A stretch of DNA of 14,078 bases. It comes from Planctomycetota bacterium. Lineage in GTDB: Bacteria > Planctomycetota > UBA1135 > UBA2386. Positions 6,642-13,500 of the stretch are shown one piece after another. The stretch is taken from assembly GCA_947455805.1 (NCBI GenBank), contig CANGSN010000026.1, forward strand, positions 1-14,078. Direction: 5' to 3'. Position 1 is the stretch's first letter. Every line of letters starts with the position of its first letter. The notes under the pieces are model-generated. The model was not told where the DNA came from, did no database searches, and saw only the letters and a list, made by a program, of their open reading frames with translations. The position numbers were made by a program, and so were the translations under genes.

Positions 6642-7271
6642 TCACTTGCTGTCGCCGACGACGATCTCGACGCGGCGGTTGCGTTCCTTGCGGCCGCCGT
6701 CACGCGGCTCGTGCTGGCCGTAGCCGACGACCGCGATCGCGGATTCCGGCACGCCCTGCTGCACGAGGTAGCGGCGCACGGCATCGGCGCGCTCCATCGA
6801 CAGCTGCATGTTGTCGCGCCACTTGCTCTTCACGATCGGATCCGTGTCCGTGTGGCCCTCGATGAAGAAGCGGCGACCGGCGAAGCGCTCCTTCATCACG
6901 TTGGCGACGTTGCGCAGCACGCGGTGCGACGAGTCCTTCAGCGTGGTGCTGCCGGAGTCGAACGTCACCGAGTTGTCGACGCCCATCGACAGACGACCCT
7001 TGCTGTAGCGGACCTCGACGCTGTCGCCGACTTCCTTCTGGACGTCGTCGACCAGCGACGGATTCTCGCGCTTCACCGTCGCCGCCGGCTCAGGCGTGAC
7101 GGAGCGACGCTGCAGCTCCTCGTTCTCGCCGCGCAGACGCGCGGCCTGGCTCTCGAGTTCGCTGATGCGCTGATCGCGATCGCGCAGCATTTCCTGGTAG
7201 CGGGTGGTGCAGCTGGTCGTGAACGACGCGACCAGCAACGACAAAACGAGCATCGACTTGCGGAACGACAT
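6642..7271 (-). CDS. OmpA-family peptidoglycan-binding lipoprotein
   Basis: The product is 209 aa. The N-terminus (MSFRKSMLVLSLLVASFTTSC) is a lipoprotein signal peptide with Cys at 21; the lipobox TTSC is imperfect because Thr replaces Leu at -3. Residues ~25-56 are charged and heptad-like (D-R-D-Q-R-I-S-E-L-E-S-Q-A-A-R-L), a likely short coiled coil. The OmpA C-terminal domain covers ~90-205, with FIEGHTDTDP (136-145), N154-x-x-L-S-x-x-R-A, the GYGQHEP turn (183-189) and NRRVEI (198-203). This fold binds peptidoglycan through a conserved Asp and Arg. The protein should be lipid-anchored, probably to the outer membrane, and bind the wall. Pal and OprF/MotB-type proteins share the domain; its coiled coil differs from classic Pal. 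GGGAGG five bases before the ATG at 7271 fixes the start; the open frame continues upstream to 7847 inside pilD but is not coding there. It follows pilD by 86 bp. Confidence 0.9.
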   Translation of the reverse strand: MSFRKSMLVLSLLVASFTTSCTTRYQEMLRDRDQRISELESQAARLRGENEELQRRSVTPEPAATVKRENPSLVDDVQKEVGDSVEVRYSKGRLSMGVDNSVTFDSGSTTLKDSSHRVLRNVANVMKERFAGRRFFIEGHTDTDPIVKSKWRDNMQLSMERADAVRRYLVQQGVPESAIAVVGYGQHEPRDGGRKERNRRVEIVVGDSK

Positions 7272-7276
7272 GGGTG

Positions 7277-7282
7277 CCTCCC
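7277..7282 (-). promoter_or_regulatory. Ribosome binding site of the OmpA-like gene
   Basis: GGGAGG on the minus strand lies five bases before the ATG at 7271. With the lipoprotein signal peptide that follows, it decides this start over the much longer open frame. Confidence 0.8.
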
Positions 7283-7357
7283 TGACGAACGGACGAAACC
7301 TTGACCGGTGGTTTGCGATGAAGATGGGAATGGAAACGAAGAGGGACGGTTGTGCAA

Positions 7358-8329
7358 TCAGCCGGCGCGACGGGCACGCCGGACGACCGCGAAGAGCAAC
7401 GGCAGCAGCACGAGCGAGGTGCCGAGCACCAGCCATCGGGCGGCCGGGTTCTGGCTCTGCCACTCGGGCCAGGCGGTGAAGAGGACGTAGACGATGGCGT
7501 CGCGCCAGAACAAGCAGACGACGGCGCCGAGAGCCAGGAATGGGCCGAACGGGATGACGTTGCCGCGCCCGAGCACGACGCCGAGCCCACCGCCGACCGC
7601 GCCGAACAGGCAGCCGAGGAACATCGTCAGCAGCGCCGACTGCCAGCCGAGGACGGCGCCGATCATGGCCATCAGCTTGACGTCGCCGAAGCCCATCGCC
7701 TCCTTGCGGAAGATTGCGGTGCCGACGCTGCGGATCGCCCAGGTGACGCCACCGCCAACGAGGAAGCCCGCGACGCTGGCGACGAGGGCACTCGCCCAGC
7801 GCGGCGTGTTCGGCTCGGCGAACAGCTCGCCGGCGAGCCCCGGCCACACGCCGGCGACGAGGCCGAGCCAGATGCCGGGAATGGTCAGCACGTCGGGCAG
7901 CAGCCTGGTGTCGAAGTCGATGAACGACAGCGCGACGAGCACCGACAAGAACACGGCCTGCAGGCCGAAGGCGACGGCCGCGTTCGTCGCGATCGCGAAG
8001 CCATCCGGCGTCTGCACGAGCACGTTGCCGTAGGGCTGCTGTAGGGCGAGCAGCAGGAACAGGCCGGCGGTCAGCGCTTCGACGAGCGGATAGCGGCTGG
8101 AGATCGGCTTATGGCAGCAGCGCGCCTTCGCGCGCAGCAGCAGCCACGACACGATTGGCACGTTGTCGAACCAGCGGATCAAGGCGCCGCAGTGCGGGCA
8201 ATGCGAGCGGCCGCCGACGGAGCGCTTCGCCGGATCCTCCTGCTGCAGTCGCCAGATGACGACGTTGAGGAAGGAGCCGATGCACGCTCCCAGCAGGGTT
8301 GCCCCCACCTCGAACAACGCCATGGCCAT
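7358..8329 (-). CDS. pilD: Prepilin peptidase / N-methyltransferase PilD
   Basis: The product is 323 aa, a polytopic inner-membrane protein. It opens with the family's A-C-I-G-S-F-L-N-V-V-I-W-R-L (15-28). A cysteine-rich N-methyltransferase domain (DiS_P_DiS) follows with C44-x2-C47, a W-F-D-N-V-P-I-V-S-W-L element and ISSRYPLVE (76-84). The two aspartyl-protease motifs are intact: D138 in SFIDFDTRLLPD (135-146) and D216 in GFGDVKLM (213-220). PilD removes the prepilin leader and methylates the new N-terminal Phe. The second zinc pair is odd: it reads A-R-C71-C72 where C-x-x-C is usual, so the third Cys has moved two residues. Length is above the ~250-290 aa norm because loops near 97-115 and 165-180 are longer. 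Its substrate is presumably the prepilin at 474-1172. The start at 8329 is the first ATG; a second at 8323 is possible, and neither has a strong ribosome binding site. Confidence 0.95.
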   Translation of the reverse strand: MAMALFEVGATLLGACIGSFLNVVIWRLQQEDPAKRSVGGRSHCPHCGALIRWFDNVPIVSWLLLRAKARCCHKPISSRYPLVEALTAGLFLLLALQQPYGNVLVQTPDGFAIATNAAVAFGLQAVFLSVLVALSFIDFDTRLLPDVLTIPGIWLGLVAGVWPGLAGELFAEPNTPRWASALVASVAGFLVGGGVTWAIRSVGTAIFRKEAMGFGDVKLMAMIGAVLGWQSALLTMFLGCLFGAVGGGLGVVLGRGNVIPFGPFLALGAVVCLFWRDAIVYVLFTAWPEWQSQNPAARWLVLGTSLVLLPLLFAVVRRARRAG

Positions 8330-8484
8330 GCGAACACTCGACCGAAGACCAGCCCGAATGGGGCGACCAACCGGTGGACGCAGTCACCGCGACCGCCGCG
8401 ATCCGTGCTGACCCACGAACCACGACCACCACCGGAAGGCGGCGCAGCATACGGTCGCGCCGGACGTTTTCCAGACCGCGCAAA

Positions 8485-8500
8485 GCAGGACTTCGCCTGC
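8485..8500 (-). terminator. Short hairpin after the Ig-like lipoprotein gene
   Basis: On the minus strand GCAGG-CGAAGT-CCTGC forms a 5-bp stem with a six-base loop, followed directly by TTT. It begins 12 bases after the stop codon of the 614-aa lipoprotein gene. Position and the short T-run suit a weak intrinsic terminator. The rest of the 183-bp gap up to pilD shows nothing I can assign; a pilD promoter is expected there. Confidence 0.38.
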
Positions 8501-8512
8501 GCGGCAGAGGCT

Positions 8513-10357
8513 TCAGCGGTCGCAGAGCCGCAGCTCGCGAGCACTCGGCACCGGGCGGCCGGCCGCAAGCAGGGCCGTCAGCTCGAGGCGCACGAAGTGC
8601 CCTCCCGGCACCGCGACCACCGCGTGGTCGAGGCTCGTCTGCCAGCGACCCGCACTGCCGAACGCGCGGTTCGGCAGGCTGGGCCGCGCCGGATCCGGAG
8701 TCGTCGCCTGCCAGGCCACGGCGAGGCCTTCGTCGACGTCGAACTGCAGCACCCCGCGGTCGTGGTCGCGCGGCATCTGCCGCCACGGCGTCTCGGCTCG
8801 CACACGCAGCTCGGGAGCCTTGCAGCCATAGCGGAAGGCCCCGAGGCGGATGATGGACTGTCCGCGACTGCCGAAGACGCGGGGGGCATCCCGCTGCGTG
8901 TCCGCCTCGACGACCAGCAACGTCTGGAACGGCACGGGCCCGAACAGGTGCAACTGATCGGCTGCCCCGATCCACAAGGGAACCTGGCCATCGCCGACTG
9001 CTGCATCGACCTCCACGGCACCCTCGATCACCACATCGCCAGCTGCGAACAAGGCGACCGGCGCCAGCGACAGCAGATCGCGGCCGGGAATCGGCAGGCC
9101 GAGCGAACCAGGCAACGGGAACCCCGAGCCCTGGAGCCGCAGGACGCCGGCGATGCGGATGTCACCGAGGGTCAGCAAGTGCGCGCCCGACGCCCCGTCG
9201 ACGGTCACGTTCACGCCCTTGGGAATGTCGATCGCCAGGAAGGGGAAGGTGGTGTCGGCCGACTGGACCAGGACACCGTCGCCCCGGTCGAACGGAACCC
9301 CGGGCACGAGGTGCGTGTCCTGGCGCGGCCGGAACACCCCGAGGCTGCCATCGCCGGCCTCGAGGCGGACCCGCGGACGCACGACGCCACGATCGATCTC
9401 GAACCCGGCCGAGAGCCCGGTTGGATCGTCGAGTTCGTCGCCTGGCCCCGGCCACTCGGCCAGGGCGATGCTCGATCCGCGCACGACGCTCCAGATCTGC
9501 GGTGTCGCCGCGAGCGGCGGGTTCCCGGCGTAGTCGACGAGGCTGTTGCGGTCCCGACGCAGCGACACACACACGTGGTCGCCGGCGACCAGGCTCGTGC
9601 GCTCCCCCCCTGCGACGAATGTCGGCACGGCGCCGAGATCGATCTCGATCGTGCAGCCTGGCAAGTGATCGAGACGCGAGGTGACCACACGGACCCGGCG
9701 CGGCAACAACGCAGCCGGAGTCGACCGCTGCAGCAACACCTCGAACGCCTCGGTTCGCACCGAGGTCGGCAACACCGGCTGGGTGAAGTGCAACAGCAGC
9801 TTCGGCGAGTCGGCCGCCAGCTGGAGCGTCAAGTCGGGTTCCTTCAGGACGAACGGCACGTCGTCGCCCGGCGGGCGCAGCGGCGCCGGCAGACCGTTCG
9901 GGTGATCCGTCGTGGCCGCGACACGAAACTCGTAGACCGTACTGGTGCGCAAACGCGCCCCGTCGAGCGAGCGAATGGCGTCCGGACGCGGGTTGCCCGC
10001 GATGTGCAGCTGGTAGGTCGCGCCCGGATGGAACGAACCATCGTCCAACGACGGCTGCAGCGGCGGGTCGGGAGAGTAGGTCACCCAGTTCGTGCCCGTT
10101 CGCAGCGTTCCGGGAACCTGGTGACCGGCCTGGTCCAGCACGGTGAACGACTCGGTGGTGACGCTCAGCGGCAACAGCGGCGCCGTGAAGTAGACGGTGA
10201 TGGAGTCGTTCAGCAGCAGCGGCGATGCAGCGCGCGCGAGTTCGGGGGACGTGTGCTCGATGGCGAGAGCCAGCGGCTTGGCTGGAACCCTGGCGCAGCC
10301 GCCGAACCACGGCAGCACTGCCCACAAGACCGTCGCCGAGAGTCTCCCTGCGCGCAT
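8513..10357 (-). CDS. Ig-like domain lipoprotein with beta-helix-like section
   Basis: The product is 614 aa. The signal peptide MRAGRLSATVLWAVLPWFGG is followed by Cys21; FGGC is a loose lipobox, so membrane anchoring by lipid is likely. Two bacterial Ig-like (SbsA_Ig-type) units follow. The first is at ~46-147 (D-S-I-T-V-Y-F-T-A-P-L then A-T-Y-Q-L-H-I-A-G and L-D-G-A-R-L). The second is at ~183-291 (K-L-L-L-H-F-T-Q-P-V-L then D-Y-A-G-N-P-P). Residues ~370-455 carry regular G-D-I-R-I-A-G-V-L-R-L and G-D-V-V-I-E-G-A-V-E-V turns that look like a few coils of a right-handed beta-helix. The last 150 residues are unassigned. The Ig-like units resemble those of the large upstream gene, which suggests the two are related or act together. 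No enzyme motif is seen. The function is unknown; a surface or periplasmic scaffold or adhesin is an inference. The start codon has no clear Shine-Dalgarno site and was chosen because the signal peptide begins there. Confidence 0.85.
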   Translation of the reverse strand: MRAGRLSATVLWAVLPWFGGCARVPAKPLALAIEHTSPELARAASPLLLNDSITVYFTAPLLPLSVTTESFTVLDQAGHQVPGTLRTGTNWVTYSPDPPLQPSLDDGSFHPGATYQLHIAGNPRPDAIRSLDGARLRTSTVYEFRVAATTDHPNGLPAPLRPPGDDVPFVLKEPDLTLQLAADSPKLLLHFTQPVLPTSVRTEAFEVLLQRSTPAALLPRRVRVVTSRLDHLPGCTIEIDLGAVPTFVAGGERTSLVAGDHVCVSLRRDRNSLVDYAGNPPLAATPQIWSVVRGSSIALAEWPGPGDELDDPTGLSAGFEIDRGVVRPRVRLEAGDGSLGVFRPRQDTHLVPGVPFDRGDGVLVQSADTTFPFLAIDIPKGVNVTVDGASGAHLLTLGDIRIAGVLRLQGSGFPLPGSLGLPIPGRDLLSLAPVALFAAGDVVIEGAVEVDAAVGDGQVPLWIGAADQLHLFGPVPFQTLLVVEADTQRDAPRVFGSRGQSIIRLGAFRYGCKAPELRVRAETPWRQMPRDHDRGVLQFDVDEGLAVAWQATTPDPARPSLPNRAFGSAGRWQTSLDHAVVAVPGGHFVRLELTALLAAGRPVPSARELRLCDR

Positions 10358-10492
10358 TGCTGAAGTCCGGATGCTAGAGCCGCGCAGGGCGGAGGCCGCA
10401 GGTTTTCGTCCGCTCGTTCGGCCTGTGCTGCGGCTCGAGGGAAGGCACGAGGACGCATGGGCGACGCCGGGACTCCCACCCCGGAAACGACC

Positions 10493-10514
10493 AAGGGCGG
10501 CCGTGGCCGCCCTT
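10493..10514 (-). terminator. Strong hairpin terminator of the large Ig-like gene
   Basis: The perfect inverted repeat aagggcggcc (10493-10502) and ggccgccctt (10505-10514) forms a 10-bp stem with a minimal loop. On the minus strand it lies 65-86 bases after the stop codon of the large Ig-like gene and is followed by TTGGTCGTTT, a weak U-tract. It is the best terminator candidate in the window and separates the large gene from the 614-aa lipoprotein gene. The rest of the 221-bp gap (10358-10578) shows no gene; a promoter for the lipoprotein gene is expected at 10358-10490 but I cannot point to it. Confidence 0.65.
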
Positions 10515-10578
10515 GACTGTCAACTGCGTCCGACGGCGCCGTCCACGGGACTGGCGCCGCCGTCGCCGAACGCATTCG

Positions 10579-13500
10579 TCACTGTGGCATCTGCATGCGA
10601 TAGACGATGCCCACGCTGCGCAGCGACGGCGACAGCGCCGGCGTCACCGTGACGTTGTTGGTCATGGTCAGGCGCAGGTTCATGAAGCGCGGCAGCAGGT
10701 TCGTCGCCGGATCACGCAACAGCGACAGCTGGTCTTCGGTGACGTAGCGCGTCAGGCGGGTCGCCTGGATGCGCGCCGAGCCGTCCTCGAGGTTGGCCGT
10801 CGAGTAGCGGTAGGCTTCGCAGGCATAGCTCGGGTTCAGCAGGTTGCCGCGACCGTTGAACGTGTTGTCGACCGCCGGGTTGTAGAGCACCGCCGAGTTG
10901 CCGAATCCCTCGGCGCCGCGGATCTCCGCGACCACCGAAGTGCCGGCAGGCTGGCGAGCGAGCGGCGGATCCAGCTGGATCACGAGGTCGTTGATGCGCA
11001 GCTCGGAGCCGACCACTGGGGGGTTCGCGCCCGGGATGTTGAGGCCGAGCAGGTTCGGCACGCCTTGGCTGATGGCGAAACCGCCGCTGCCGTCCGAGTA
11101 GTCGCCGAACTGCGGACGCAGGGTGTCGAAGAAGCCGAAGGTCATCGTCGAGACCTTGCGGACGAAGTCGGCCCGCGCCCAGTTCATCATGCCGTCGCCG
11201 GCCGGAGCCAGGAACCGGGCGAGGTTGGCGTCACCCATACCGGCGTCCTTGATCCAGGACGCCTGCGCGTTCAGCTGGTTGGCCGGATCGATGGTGATCT
11301 GCGCCCCCGACACCTGGTCGAAGCCACCAGAGGCATGCACACGCACACGCGGCCAAGCCGGGCGGCCTACGCAGCCAGCCGGCAGACCGTCGTAGTAGCC
11401 ACCGCCATTGCCTGGGAAGAACGCCGGCGGCGAGCCGAGCATGGCAATCTGGAATCCGTTGTTGCCGGCAGCGATGCCGTTCGCAGCACCGTCGGCGAAC
11501 ACCTTGAAGTCGACCAGCAGCGGCAGCGCGATTGGATCGTGGTCGCGGGTCGCCGTGCCGCGGAAGTCGGCGCTGTCGATGACCCACACGGAGCCGCCGG
11601 CATCACGGAAAGCCTGTGGCAGCTGCGATTCGATCCACGGCGAATCGATGAAGGCCGTCACATCGTTGTTCGGCGCGACGCCGTTGGGCTGCTGGGCACC
11701 ACCGAGACCGATGACGGTGCCACCGGCGTCGACCGTCACGAGGCGCGAGTCGCGCCAGGTGTAGGTGCGGTCGAAGCGCGGGAACGGCACATACTTGACG
11801 TTGCCCGACGAGCGGAAGGCCGAGTTCGGGTTGATCGTGTAGACCTTGTCCTCGAACACCGGCACCTGCGCGGTGCCGTTCAGCACGTTGTCGCTGAACA
11901 CGGTCGAGAGGCCGCTGTTCATGCTGGCGCAATCCAGCGTGCAGAGAGGCAGGACCAGCGGCGGACCGACCGCACCAGCGGTGACGAACCAGCGCTCGTC
12001 CGGACGCGTGCGCGCGTGCGACAGCGACATGGTGAAGCGATCGAACACGTCGAACAACACCGTCTCGTCGGCGAACGGCGACCAGTAGAGCTGCTCGACG
12101 TCGAGGGCAAAGTCGTTCGCCTGCGTGTAGCTCAGCGAGAAGTCGTCCTCGATGTAGCGCATCTGCATGCGCGAGCCTTGCGGCTTGAGCGGCTCGATGA
12201 CGCGTCCAACCGGCTGTGCGAGGATGTTGTTGTAGTCGTAGACCGCGGGCACGTTCGGAGGCGCGATCGTGCTGCTCATGCGCGGCTCCCAGTAGAGCAG
12301 GCCTGGGTGCACAGCTCCGGTGGCGCCGACGGGGGCCGTGGCCAGGGTCGGGAAGGCCTGTCGGTTGGTCACCGTGTCCCAGCACTCACCGCGCAGGATG
12401 CGCGAGATCCCAGGCAAGTTTTGCGAGTCGGCCGAACGGCTCACGCGCACCGCGCTCGCGGCGAACAGACGGCCGTTCTCCAAGCGATACTGACCGAACA
12501 GGTCGGCCGAGCCGGGCCGCGAACCGTCCTCGTCCTCCGCCTCGAAGATGTAGTTGATCCAGCCGATCAGGTTCGAGCTCGCCGTGGCGGCGATCTGGAA
12601 GTCCACCGACCAGCTGTCCTGCGGGTTCGACAGCTCGTCGAACAGCTGCAGGGTGTTGCCGGCGAGGTCGGTCACGCCAGTGCCGCCCGTGCGCACGTGC
12701 AGGCTGTAGACCTCGCCGGTGCCAGCCAGCCCCTGCTGGTGGAAGAAGCCCATCGGGGGCTGCAGACGCAGGATGGTGCCATCGCCGACCAGGTCGGACA
12801 GGCGCGTGGTCACCAAGCGCGACTTGGCCCGCTTGGGGTCGCTCGTCTGCTGGGCGAACGACTCCGGATTCGGCCCCGACGCCACACCACGGCTGGTGAT
12901 CAGCAGATTCTTCGTGTTGTCGACCTGGTCCAGGTCCATCGGCTTCGTGAACTCGACCGCGACCGACGCGTTCGGCTGCACGTCGACCGCTGCCTGCGAG
13001 GGCTTCGGATCGATGCGCACGAACAGGTTGCGCCACGCGCGGTCGGACACCGAGCCCGCACCGCTCGAGAGCGGAACCGACTCGTAGTAGAACGAGCGGA
13101 GGACACAGTCCTTGCCTTGCGGCTGCGCCACCGTCTGGCCAAGCTCGAACGGCGTGAAGGCAACCTGACGACCGAGCGAGTCGCGCCCGACGTTGACCGT
13201 CGCGACGCGCACCTGCACGACCGGCGTCAACTCGCCCTGCCCCGAGTCGCCGGGCAGCGGCGAGATCGCGAGACCGACGCCCTGGGTGCCGGCGACCGCG
13301 TTGACGGTGAGGTTTTCCAGGATCTCGGCGCGGAGCGCCACCACCTCGACCGTGCCGTCCGGCAGTTCCACCTGCACGTTTTGCGTCAGGAGGTCACCGG
13401 CCTTCAGCGGGCGCTGGGTAGGCACCGACAGCGGACCGGTGGGCACGCCCTGCGCGGTCAACGGGCCATCCACGAACGGATAGCGACCGCGAACCGGCAC

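Noticed and set aside
3628..6723. A 1031-codon open frame on the plus strand across pilB, pilT and beyond
   Set aside because: It is exactly antisense to pilB and pilT, is overloaded with Asp, Arg, His, Leu and Val, and shows no domain. Long antisense open frames are expected in high-G+C coding DNA.
7329..7357. A TTGCAC...TCCATT promoter-like pair after pilD
   Set aside because: The spacing is 17 bases, but the -10 half matches the consensus at only three of six positions, so I do not call it.
7272..7847. Upstream extension of the OmpA-like gene into pilD
   Set aside because: The extra part is out-of-frame pilD sequence. The lipoprotein signal peptide and GGGAGG fix the start at 7271.
8111..10363. 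A 750-codon plus-strand frame opposite the Ig-like lipoprotein
   Set aside because: Its composition is Arg/Gln/His/Asp-rich without hydrophobic core pattern, whereas the minus-strand frame has a signal peptide and Ig-like units.
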